A stretch of 64,000 nucleotides of DNA, taken from contig JAPDRO010000004.1 in NCBI GenBank assembly GCA_030247885.1, positions 930,001 to 994,000 of the forward strand, in the 5' to 3' direction. The DNA comes from Taxawa tesnikishii (nom. ined.) (Eukaryota; Ascomycota; Dothideomycetes; Dothideales). The notes under the pieces are model-generated. The model did no database searches and was not told the DNA's origin. It saw only the letters and a list, made by a program, of their open reading frames with translations. Every line of letters starts with the position of its first letter. Position 1 is the first letter of the stretch. Both the position numbers and the translations under genes were made by a program. Positions 11,870-22,050 of the stretch are shown piece after piece.

Positions 11870-13484
11870 GCTCGGCCAGGCAGAGCTTTATACATGTCAA
11901 GGGGATGGAATATGAGATGGACCAGAAGCGGCGAGCCTATTGGCGTCGAATTTGTTACGAGGAAGAAGACGAAGCTCTCTCAAAGTCGGAGAAGAAGTGG
12001 AAATTAGAAGAACGCCCTATGTTTGTGAAGTGTACGTATAACTGTGCATACGATGCAAGCGGGGCATAACATCAACATAGAAACCGAGGGAGGGATGTGT
12101 TTCACGGCATCGGTCATTGAGCTCTTCTGTTGCATCGGAAGGAATGCTGTTTCCTTGTCTTTTTCCGTTTCCTTTTCTTACTTCTCTCAAGGTCTGAGCG
12201 CTGGTTGCTCGACCGTATCATCGAAAGCAAACGGTTCCGCAATCCTCGCACATACGTAGCCCGTCTCTGTATCCATACGCAATCCGTAGTCATTGCACCC
12301 TGCTCTCGGACTTGCTGCGAATCATGACACAGCAGCCGTCCGAAATCGGTCGGGCGAATATACAGTGCCCTTTGAAGACCGGCACGTAGCCGGTTGCTCT
12401 CAGTGGGACCATGCATACTTCTTCCATCGGGAATAGTTCGCTCCAACGACACCGTTTACTTGGTTGACGTCCCTCACTGCATCAGACGTATGAAAGAGGT
12501 TGTGGCGGAGGAGCAAAGCTGCGTATAAACTCCGATGAAACTCCGCCGATCGAGGCGGTCACGAACAGTGTTACCCAATCGGGAAGTCATCACACGCTTG
12601 CTGCGGTCACATGTTCACTACGTGCCGTCCTTGTCCCATAACGTCCCTCGTGCTGAGCTCTCATATCTTACATATGTAGCAAACATGAACACGCCGAGGA
12701 AAAACAACACGTTTGAGCATCTGAAACCGTTCCAGATTGACATCATCTAAAGCATCAGAATTCAAGAACTAGGTTTAGTGGAGCATATCAACAAATCCGC
12801 ACATTGACCGACCAAGCCATATCCTTGGTCGATTACAGCCGCCGATACCGTCAAGTCCCCAACGCCCCATTCACCTCTCTTCGCCCGCCACGTCAATCCT
12901 CAAGGAAAAAAAGGAAAAGGAAAAAAAAAGAAAGGCAGAGCTCCTCAACTCCAAACAACGTCTGGACTGAGAGGACTGAAAGACAGAAGACCGCCCAACG
13001 TAACAAAACGAACCAGCGCAGAAGCAGGTCGTTAACCGTGTTCTCGAACGACTTAGGAAAGTGAGCAGAAAAGACAGCATGCTAGAGTCCAAGTGTACGT
13101 ATTCATCGGCTTTGATTCAGTGAACGTAGTGACTTATCGACGGGCCAGGGGTATGCAGTATAGCAAAGGGTATAGATAATGACATTGCAGAATAAGAAAC
13201 AGAAAAGGGTGCTACATCGAGCCATCGGCGTAAGGTCTAAGTACAATGACCGATGAGCGGATGTCGGTTTCTTTCGAAATGAGTCGATCGTCATACCCGC
13301 CACCATGGTTTTGGAGGCGAGATGCCGGTTGGTGCATCGATATTGAGCGGTACAGGAAAGTGATCCGGTACAAAAGGCAATGGAGGTTGCAGCAGAACGA
13401 CATCGGGGAACCAGCTGTAGTATAGTCGTCCTGCTCCAGTCTGCCGCTTGCAGCAAAGATCTCGACGGGGGTGGGATCGTTCGA
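11870..13484. other. convergent 3' region, no gene recognised
   Basis: About 1.6 kb lies between the 3' ends of pbs2 (+) and the SomA-like gene (-). It holds an A-rich purine tract (12901-12940) and only short ORFs without family resemblance. It is probably two 3' UTRs plus spacer. Confidence 0.45.
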
Positions 13485-15969
13485 CTAGAGGTCGCCGCCA
13501 GCCTCAAGGCCCGCATCACCACCTAAGAAGTTGTTGTCGAAGCCGGTAAAGTCTGCACCGTCGTTGTTGAGGAAGGAGTCGAAATCGAAGTTATCGAGAA
13601 CGTCTTGTCCCTCAATTGCGCCAAAGTCCAGGTTCATATCTTGGAACTGCAGAGACCGTTGTCAGTAGGGCTCTTGAGCAAGCTTCGTGGACAAGGTGAC
13701 TTACGTTGCCGTCACCCAAGTTTCCGAATGGTCCTCCGTTGACACCCATGTCGGGTTGAGGTGCTTGAGGTGGCATGCCGTTCGGCGGTCCTTGGTTAGG
13801 CTGCGCGTTCGGCTGCGGCACACCGTTCTTCTGCTGGTTGAAGCCTTGCGCAGCCGTAGGTGTGATTGGTGGGTTGGGTGTGGGCGTCGGCGGCTGTTCT
13901 GCTTCGGATGCGGGAGTCGCAGCTGTCGCACCACCCTTCTTTGCGGGTGCCTTCTGGGTTTTACGTTAGCTTTGGAGATATGCTTGAGCGGGAACGACAG
14001 ATGGCTGACCTTGTTTGACTTGGGATCGTTCTTCTTCTTCGGGTTGGGCTTGTTAGCTTGTGATGGTGTAGGGGAGCATTCGGCTGCGGCGAAGATGGCT
14101 GTGTTCCTCCGGGTTGCCCGCCTGGTGGCGCGGGTGGAGGCGGCATCGCAGCGTTACGCTGCTGAGGGGTCATGTTAGGTGGTTGCGGTTGCTGGGGTTG
14201 ACCAGGCATCATCATCCCCTGAGGATTCGGAGGGAAAGGTTGGCCGTTGGGCAGGCGGCCACCGCTCTGCCGCATCATTTCCATCTGTTGAGGGTTTAGC
14301 TGCCCGTTGAAGCCAGGGTGTGAGCTTGGAGGTTGCATCATCTGCCCGTTCGGCATCATGCCAGGCCTCATGCCCATCTGATGGTTGTACATATTGGGTG
14401 GCATGTTGGGGTTCATTTGGTTGGGGTCGAAGCCAGGAGCAGGTGATGCCCGGCCCTGAGGCATACCACCATCTGGCGTCGGTGAAGGCACAGCACCCGG
14501 TGCCATCTTGGGCGTTCCACGCTTCATTTGCTCGTTCGGGTTCGGAGAAGGACCGGCACGGCTGTTTTGAGGAGACATGGCTGGCGCAAAGCCTGGTTGG
14601 CCTGGTGGAACTGGCCCGCCCGGACCGCTTGTCATGTTATCTTGCTCTTGCCGGGCCATCAGCAGCCGCTTCTTGTTTTGCTGCTCCAGGAGCATCAATT
14701 GCATTTGATAGTCCTGCAAGGCGTGGTTGCTGTTGTTCGCTGCGTTTGCCGCTGCACCTGGCATTACGCGCATCTGACCGTTGAAGAATTCGGGATTGGC
14801 GTCCATAGCTGGTGAGCCTTGTGAGACCATTCCAGCGGGGTTCGGCATGCCCTTGGGAGCGTTAGATTCCAAGGCATTCTGCATCTGCTGGCGCATGGAT
14901 TGAGCATATACCTGCATGGACTTGGCCTGGACATTCGGGTTCTGCATCTGCAGATTATTGAACTGTGACGGAGATAAGCTGTTAGGGTTGATTCCATAGG
15001 AGACCAGCTGTTTCATCAATTGGTCCGGGTCGGATGGGCCCACCTGTTGTCCCTGTTGTGCTTGCAATCCCTGCGGTTGGCCTCTGCCCATTGGGCCTAT
15101 TGGCTGGCCGTTGAAGTGTTGGCCGTCCAGTCGCTGTCTCTTTGGAGAGGGAGCATCCGCCGAACTTGGCGACTGTGGTCCTTGCTGGCCAGCCATTTGA
15201 GAACCTTCCCGCTGCATTTGCTGGGTTTGTGCAAGTTGTGCCTGTGTTCTTCGATATTGTTGCATCTGCGCTATTTGCTGCGGGGTGCTGCAGGTACCCA
15301 CGGTCAGGTATATGTAGATCAATAGAGCCGTACTCACACTTACGCGTTGCGGTTGGTTGGCATACCCGGGGGCATAACCACACCGTTTTGCATCATAGCG
15401 TTGCGGACGCCCATATTGTTCTGCATCTGTGGATCCATGCGCATCATGCGCTGTCGGTCGTTAGCCACGCGAGCTTGTTGCTGCACATGCTGTCAGCTCT
15501 ACAGAGGGAGCTGCAGCGCGAACGGACTCACCTGGACCTGATTCAGATACTGCTTAGTGGCCTGTGTCCCTCTGCCGCGTTGGCCTTGGTACATGTCCCA
15601 GAACTGACACCACCAGTCGAAAAGAAATGCGCTGTCGGAGGCGTTCGGTACTTGTGCATCAGGTAGATCGTCAGGCTTCTTGTCAAGATTGTCTTTTGAA
15701 TCCGTGTCCATAGCGTCGCCATTGACTTCCTTCCGTTGACTCGGGCTTTGCTTGGGCTGTACGGCTTGCTCAATCTCGACCGTGTTATGCAGCGATCTCG
15801 CCAAATCATAGTACTGGTTTTTCAGGAAGTAGTCGTAGATATAGGTATGTAGCTTAACGCGGTGGGTATCGGGCGAACTGCCTGCGGGCGCGTTCGGGGT
15901 GCCATGGTTGGCGGGCTGATTGGCGATGGGGCCGCCGATGCCGCCCATGTTCATCTGTTGCTGGTTCAT
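13485..15969 (-). CDS. somA: SomA/Som1/Flo8-like LisH transcriptional regulator
   Basis: A Gln/Pro/Met-rich regulator like Aspergillus SomA and Magnaporthe Som1, which act with the cAMP-PKA pathway on adhesion and development. A LisH dimerisation motif lies near residues 35-65 (KLHTYIYDYFLKNQYYDLAR). It is followed by FLFDWWCQFWDMYQGQR, long Q/M/P-rich tracts, a basic KPNPKKKNDPKSNK patch and an acidic Asp/Phe-rich tail (DNFDFDSFLNND). Exons are 15969-15532, 15489-15344, 15287-14010, 13953-13705 and 13646-13485, with introns of 42-58 nt. One frame break sits at the G-run 14071-14074 (+ strand); correcting it gives 757 aa and makes all intron phases agree. The product should be nuclear. Confidence 0.85.
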
Positions 15970-17092
15970 GCCCGCTTTGTATGAAGCTGGTGAGCCTTAG
16001 AGGCTCCGGAGAGGTTGGTCCGATAGCAGGGATGGTTTGCGGTGACAGGTCGAGGAGAGGCGGGGCTTTCGGCGATGTGCAGCGCAGATGTTTCAGCAAC
16101 TGGGAGCACGCAAGCCAGAGTTAGGGTGGACTGAGATGGACGAAGTGAGGGACAGTCGTCGCGGATGTGCGTCTGTCCGGCGCGCGGGTATCAGCAGGGT
16201 GCGTGTTCGCAGCTGTGGTTTGGCGGAGGCCACACGGCTTTTGGGGGCTGGGGTTGCGGACAGAACGGGTGAGCGCACCTCGGGGCAGAAACGTCCGAGT
16301 CGCTGTCGAGAAGCGCCGATGTTCGACAGCACGCGAAAGGATATGAGCGAAGGAAATGTACACAATGGGCGGCAGGGCGCGGTGCGGTCGAGAGCGTGGG
16401 GAGTGGAAGGGTGGATGTTGCGACGGCTGCGCTACTGGGCGAAGCGTCCGTGGTGAGTGCCACGTGATTTCGATTTCTACCACAACCCCTATTCACGCTC
16501 CTTCGATGTATTCTGGCACATGCACGGAAAAGGAGTTTCAGTATGCACTTGTCCAAATTTCTTCCATGCAGGGAAACCAACACAACCATCGAAATGGTAT
16601 TGCATTTTGTACCGTCAGCTGCGTGCTATCGCATATGCATCGAGATGAAGGCGTGCATGGTGGGGAGTTCTAGAAGCTGGCCATATAATATGACAGATGC
16701 CGATCGACTCTCCGTCGCAGCAGGACAGTCGGTTGAAGAACGGTTGAATGAAATCTCTTCGCAGCTTCAAGCTCGCCTCTTCCATGCTTCATTCCGAATA
16801 CTGCTTTCTGGTCCAGTGTCCTCTCATAGAGGCGCTCGCTCGAGCTCGCCACCCGACGACCATCACGTGTGCAATCACCTGTCACCTTCGCAAAGAGCGC
16901 GATGTTGCTGCTCTCTCTGCGTTTGAGTGGACTCAGATCCCACAGTCGAGACAGCCAGAACGTGCTGCCCAGTTCCGTAACGTAGAGTGACAACAGGTCA
17001 CTCTACTCCCGCCATTCGCTTAGGAACGGCTTCATCATGCGAATTCTTGAGCATTCGGGGCTTGGAGTGCTCGTTCCCCACGTTCCCCCGAC
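15970..17092. other. intergenic upstream of the SomA-like gene
   Basis: About 1.1 kb between the start of the SomA-like gene and the 3' end of bet3, both on the minus strand. Short ORFs only, with no family resemblance. It is likely the SomA promoter and leader plus the bet3 3' UTR. Confidence 0.4.
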
Positions 17093-17823
17093 TCACTCAT
17101 CATCAGGTGGCATTTCGTCTTCGATGAATCTCATCAGCGTGACTCTCATCTCAGTCGTCTCGTTGCCTCGTAGCACATCACTCGTGAACTCCGCCTCAAC
17201 CTGCATCTGGACCTGCAGAACGTGAGCAAATGCTTCCTCCCAAAACCCTCTTGATACGACCTACCATCTCCAAGGCTCCCCGAATGATACCGCACAAGAT
17301 GTTGGAGTACCACAGCTCGTCCTGCGCCCTCCCATCATCCGGCAACTCGACAAAATCCGTCAAGGGGTTCTCCTCGAATGCCAACGTGAACTGCTTGTTG
17401 TCCGCCGACCAGTTCGTGATCGCAGGTGCGATGTTCATAAAGATTTTGAACCCCACTTTCGAGATCACGTCTGCCGTCTCCCTGAAATTCGAGCAGGCTC
17501 CACTGCCGGACTTCGCCAGGAAGTCCTCGATTAACCGCATGCCGATGTTGTAGCCCATCTTGTCCAGCTGTTTGTTCACTTCTGCGTAGTCATTGTTGAA
17601 GTCCTTGCATAACTGCGCGACGATGGTGCCATAGGTGAGTGTGACCAACTCGGCGGGTACTTTGTCGACGCGGTTCCTGGGCCTGTCAGATGTGTCTCTC
17701 GGAGACAAATAGACTGTTGGCGAACTCACTTCCACACCCTAATCGCGTGTTAGTTTGTGATCGGGCTGCGTACACGGAAGCAGCTCACTCTTCACCGAGG
17801 CGGGTCAACTTCGTAGAAGCCAT
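17093..17823 (-). CDS. bet3: TRAPP subunit Bet3 (TRAPPC3)
   Basis: The core subunit of the TRAPP tethering complex and Ypt1 exchange factor in ER-to-Golgi traffic. Exons are 17823-17789 (35 nt), 17738-17730 (9 nt), 17676-17265 and 17212-17093, giving 191 aa with no frame errors. Recognition segments are ELVTLTYGTIVAQLCKDF, KMGYNIGMRLIEDFLA, FRETADVISKVGFK, ENPLTDFVELPDDG and the C-terminal ALEMVQMQVEAEF. The 9-nt exon 2 completes GEEVWKNRVDK, matching the GEE-(I/V)-W-KNR stretch of other fungal Bet3 proteins, so it is needed to give a normal N-terminus. Introns are 50, 53 and 52 nt. The gene is divergent from the WD40 gene at 18212. Confidence 0.93.
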
Positions 17824-18211
17824 ACTTGTTGGCTCCCGACACAAGCTCCAGCGCTCTGATTGTTCCGTGTACGCCGTTCAAACCATGGATGTCGCGATTA
17901 TTGTAGAAAACGGGACGCCCTGAGACAGGAGCGATGCACGCAGAGCAATGCGAGCGAGGTCAGGTTAAGCTTGTGGGAAACGGTTGGACCGTTTCGGCGG
18001 GAAGAGGCACGAAGGGCGCATATCAGGCAATTCGCGGCATCTTCCGCCAATATGCAGGCCAAGACTTGATGCAACTTTCTTGAAGCTGTCTCTACTCGGG
18101 TTCGTTGCTTGCTGTATATACATACCACAAAGACTCACACACGTCGTCTCCCTCCCTCGCACCGCCTCAGTGGCCCCTCCCGCGACCTCGGTCCACCTCG
18201 CGCAGTCCACA
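17824..18211. promoter_or_regulatory. shared bet3 / spf38 divergent promoter region
   Basis: Only 388 bp separate the start codons of two housekeeping genes on opposite strands, so they very probably share promoter sequence. No clear TATA box was seen. A pyrimidine-rich stretch precedes the + strand ATG. Confidence 0.45.
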
Positions 18212-19435
18212 ATGTCGGCAGAGAAAAGACTCGCATCCAACTCGTTTGGAGCTGGACAAATTGTCAAGAGACAGAGATCGAACGACGACATGGGGAGCAA
18301 CGCGCTCACAGTCGCCGATGGAGCACAGAATGGCGCGCTCATTCAAGGGGTGAGTCTTCCTATCGCTTCCTTCAGCTCGGAGCTAAAGCGCGCAAAAAGG
18401 TGGAACGTGCAAACGTGTAACACAATGGCTGATTCACGAAGACATACAGAGGCACACCGCTCCAATCCCCGTCATGGAGCTCAGCGGGCACTCCGGCGAA
18501 GTCTTCTGTGCCCGCTTCGATCCCACGGGCCAGCACATCGCCTCGGGTTCCATGGACCGCGACATCTACCTCTGGCACTCCCACGGCTCCTGCGAGAACT
18601 ACGGCATACTCTCCGGCCACAAAGGCGCCGTACTGGACCTGTCCTGGTCGCGTGACTCGCGCGTGCTCTACTCGGCGTCCGCCGACATGCACCTCTGCAG
18701 CTGGGACTTGGAAACCGGGACACGGATACGACGACACGTCGGGCACGAAGAAGTCATCAACGCCATGGACGTCAGCAAGAGGGGGAGGAGATTTTGATCA
18801 GCGCGAGCGACGACGGATACATCGGGATCTGGGATCCGCGCCAGAAAACCGCGGTCGATTTCATCGAGACGCAGTTCCCCGTCACCACCGTCTGCATTTC
18901 GGAGGCCGGCAATGAGCTCTACAGCGGTGGCATCGACAACGATATCCGCGTGTGGGATATCCGCAAAAGGCCGTCGCGTACTCGCTTATCGGCCACACGG
19001 ATACCGTCACGAGCCTCGCTGTGAGCCCGGATAGCCAGACTTTGTTGAGTAATTCCCACGATAGCACCGTACGCACGTGGGATATTCGGCCTTTGCGCCG
19101 AAGGATAGGCAGATCAGGACGTTTGACGGTGCGCCGACTGGCATGGAGAAAACCTGCTGCGCGCGAGCTGGGATACGCACGGCAAGCGGATAGCTGCTGG
19201 CAGTGGGGACCGGACGGCTGTGGTTTGGGACGCGGGGAGTGGGAAGCTGTTACACAAACTCCCAGGGCACAAGGGCGCTGTCAACGATGTGCGGTTTGCG
19301 CCGAACGATGAGCCATTGCGTAAGTTTCACCGAATGCAGAGGAAGAATATGGGGAATGCAGAGTGCGCTGACTGCTGTACAGTGCTCTCTGCTTCGACGG
19401 ACAGGAACCTTATGCTCGGTGAGCTTTCGAGGTGA
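18212..19435 (+). CDS. spf38: U5 snRNP 40-kDa WD40 protein (Spf38/SNRNP40)
   Basis: A seven-bladed WD40 protein of the spliceosomal U5 snRNP. Exons are 18212-18349, 18450-19319 and 19383-19435 (introns 100 and 63 nt). Typical repeats include MELSGHSGEVFCARFDPTGQ, GHKGAVLDLSWSRDSRVLYS, GHEEVINAMDVSK, IGHTDTVTSLAVSPDSQTLL, DSTVRTWDIRP and GHKGAVNDVRFAPNDEP, ending TDRNLMLGELSR. Exon 2 is broken four times, at the G-run 18781-18785, near the A/G run 18965-18970, in a T-run near 19091 and in an A-run near 19146. Each break is one missing base. Restoring them gives 354 aa, close to the usual length of about 350. Four breaks in a gene expected to be essential argue for sequence error rather than decay. 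Confidence 0.85.
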
Positions 19436-19924
19436 CGAACGCGCGGTTAACGTTCAATTGCGCTTTGACGCGGGAACTGTCGCCGGAAACCAGATGCCAT
19501 GCATCGAAAGGTACACACCGCGTCCGCATGCCCCCTCTGTCCTCGCCTGTCCTGCCTACACATCTCGCTCACCTATCCTTTCGAGCATCACTGCTTGCTC
19601 TTGAGAATGTTAAGGGTCAAGCGACCGCCAGATGCGCACTTACCCGCCCGTGTTTAGAGGCATGTCCTCGAGCAGGTTCGGGAAAATGCGATAGTGACCC
19701 CGGGGGTGGGGGTCGTTCATATATGTACAGAGCTAGCGAAAAGGAAGCCGTTTGTCAATCCGAGCAGCGGCGGGAGATAACGGGCAATGAGATGAAGCAT
19801 TGAACAGGCATGAGTTCGTTAGGAATTATGCCGACTCTTAGCGAACCAAAAAGTACTCCAGACGAAGAAAGAAAGAAAGAAAGAAAGAAAGGCAGAAAGC
19901 TGCATCAGCCTCCCCAGATCCCGC
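19436..19924. other. convergent 3' spacer with (GAAA)n tract
   Basis: A spacer of 489 bp between the 3' ends of spf38 (+) and xdhA (-). It holds a short GAAA repeat (about six units, near 19867-19891), inside the probable xdhA 3' UTR. Nothing else was recognised. Confidence 0.5.
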
Positions 19925-21289
19925 TCATTGTGGTCCTTCAATGATAATCTTGATCCCCTTGGCCGCCTTGACGTCTTCAAACGCCTTCTCGGCATCCCTA
20001 AAGCTAACTCTTCCCGTAATAAGCTCCTTGACGCTAACCTTTCCACTCTTGAGCAGATCGACCGCTGTGGCGTAGTCGTTGGCACCGTACCTGAAGCTGC
20101 CCTTGACGTTCAGCTCCTTGGTGCACATGGCCATGATGGGGAAGGTGATGTCGCTCTTCCCCATGCCGCCCTGCACGTACGTGCCACCGGTCCTGAGCGC
20201 GTGGATGGAGGTCTGGATGCACGGCTCGGCGCCGCTGGCGTCGATTACCGCGTCGGCGCCGGGGCCGAGCTCGCACTCCTTGATCAGCCTCGCGGCGCTG
20301 TCTTCTGCGCTCTCGCGCTGCGAGCGGAACGTTTGTGTTGCAGCGTACTTTGTCGCGAACGCCAACCTGTCCTCGTTGATGTCCACGGCGACAATCTTGC
20401 TGGCGCCGAACGCCTTAGCCACGGCACAGCACAGCAGTCCGACGGGACCGGCGCCGAAGACGACGACGCTGTCGCCCGTCTTGATGCCGGCTTGCTTGAC
20501 AATGTGCACGCCGACGCTGAGCGGCTCGACTAGTGCGCCATACTCGAGCGGCATGTCCTCCGGCAGCTTGTAGCAGAAGTCTTCGGGCAGGGCGTAGTAC
20601 TTTGCGAGGGTTCCGTCGTAGGGTGGGGTTGCGGCAAAGGCCATGTCCGGGCAGAGGTTGTACTTTCCCTCCTTGCAGCGGTTGCAGCGGCGGCAAGGGA
20701 TGCCCGGCTCCATGCACACGCGGTCGCCAACCTTCAGGGTCTGGACCTTGTCGCCGACTTTGTGGACGATGCCGGAGGATTCGTGACCCAGGACCATGGG
20801 GTCCTTGACCACGAAGTGGCCGATGCTGCCGTGTGTCCAGTAGTGGACCTGTGGGGGAGGGTGTTGTGAGCTCCGAGCGGATGGAAGGGGGAAGAGGGTG
20901 TAGGGCTTACATCGCTACCGCAGATACCGGTGTATTTCACGTTGACGATGACATCGTACGGGCTCTTGAGCTCTGGGACGGGGCGGTCCTCGAACTTGAC
21001 GCTGCCGGCCTTTTCGAGCACGAAGGAGAGGTTCTGCAGAGGGGCTAGTTAGCGGATTGCATGGCAGTCGTTGCGGATGTGCTTGTGGATGTGAGTGTGA
21101 GTGTGAGTGTGAGTGTGAGTGTGAGTGTGAGTGTGAGTGTGAGTGTGAGTGTGAGTGTGAGTGTGAATGCGAATGTGAAAAGTGAAAGGTGTATGTAAAA
21201 GGTGTATGTGAGATGCGTATATGTATGTGTATGTGGGGTAATGATAATGATGGCGGGGCAATGGGATGGGGACGGACCTGTTCGCTCAT
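19925..21289 (-). CDS. xdhA: xylitol dehydrogenase (D-xylulose reductase)
   Basis: A zinc medium-chain dehydrogenase that oxidises xylitol to D-xylulose with NAD+, in pentose catabolism. Exons are 21289-21278 (12 nt, MSEQ), 21033-20911 and 20848-19925, giving 352 aa with an intact frame. Catalytic zinc ligands are the Cys of TGICGSD and the His/Glu of LGHESSG. The structural zinc cysteines are in [16 protein letters not shown]. The Rossmann motif is VFGAGPVG, and Asp in VAVDINEDR fits NAD+ preference. Sorbitol or L-arabitol dehydrogenase are close alternatives; [14 protein letters not shown] and the overall pattern favour XDH. Intron 1 is long (244 nt) because it carries a hexamer array; intron 2 is 62 nt. 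Confidence 0.9.
21091..21162. repeat. (GTGAGT)n hexamer microsatellite in xdhA intron 1
   Basis: Twelve perfect tandem copies of GTGAGT (72 nt) on the + strand, flanked by degenerate copies. It lies wholly inside intron 1 of the minus-strand xdhA gene, where it reads ACTCAC. On the + strand every unit equals the fungal 5' splice-site consensus. Confidence 0.95.
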
Positions 21290-22050
21290 TGCGGGTGTTT
21301 TGGAGACGGGTCGGATGGATGCGATTGCGGCGCACAGGCGTAGAGCAGAGGAGCTCTGGAGAGTCGGAGTGAGTACGAGTGGAAGAAGAGAGCGAATGGG
21401 GTGCAGGCGTGTTGTGTTGGAAGACGGTGCGAGAGAGCAGGCGGAATGATATTTTTTTAAAAATATATCGGTCGCGCATGCTGTCACAGTCGCGCTGCGC
21501 TCTGCTGCATGCACGAGGCAGATCTGCCGGCGGACGTGGCTGATCGCTCCAGCTCCAGCTCCAGCTTCAGCCGAGGGACTCACAGTCTCACTGTCTTAGT
21601 GCACAAGCAGAGAGAAGTCCCACCATTTTACCCGGCTGCTGCAAACCACCACGCAGCACGCAGCCCGCAGCACGCAGCCCGCAGCACGCAGCACGCAGCA
21701 ACTCGGCCCCCGGTACATGCATCGCACGTGTTTAGCCACGAACGTACCCACTAGCAGCTGGAATAATTTTCGACGCTGGTTAGCAACACCTCTACGTGTC
21801 CGCCATCGAAGCTTGTCGCTCGTGGTCATGGTGCCAGCTACACCTTCGACCGCTCCGGATATTTACATTCACGTCGGTCCCGTACCCACAGCTGCCACTT
21901 GGCAGCTCCGGCCGAGCTCGTTCTGCCGAGACCACGCCTGCGCCCGCCGGAACCGTGCACTTCTCCTAACCCACCACCCCCTTCACCAACGTCTTCTCGC
22001 GCTGGACGTGGTTTGATCAGATCCCTTCGGCCACTGCAGCCAAGGAACCT
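21290..22050. other. intergenic upstream of xdhA, with GC-rich repeat
   Basis: This 761-bp stretch holds the xdhA promoter and the NGG1 3' flank. A direct repeat of GCAGCACGCA/GCAGCCCGCA units lies near 21652-21705. Just upstream of the start codon a TTTTTTTAAAAATATAT stretch (about 21451-21468) may be a core promoter AT element. Confidence 0.45.
21652..21705. repeat. short tandem repeat of GCAGCACGCA-like units
   Basis: Alternating CGCAGCA and CGCAGCC units repeat about five times on the + strand, upstream of xdhA. There is no coding role; it is possibly a low-complexity promoter element. Confidence 0.7.

Noticed and set aside
13961-15325. Plus-strand ORFs antisense to the SomA-like gene
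   Set aside because: Shadows of Gln/Pro-rich codons; the minus-strand reading has a LisH motif and consistent introns.
21049-21583. HTHTHT and SHSHSH-rich ORFs near 21.1 kb
   Set aside because: Products of the GTGAGT hexamer array inside an xdhA intron, not proteins.
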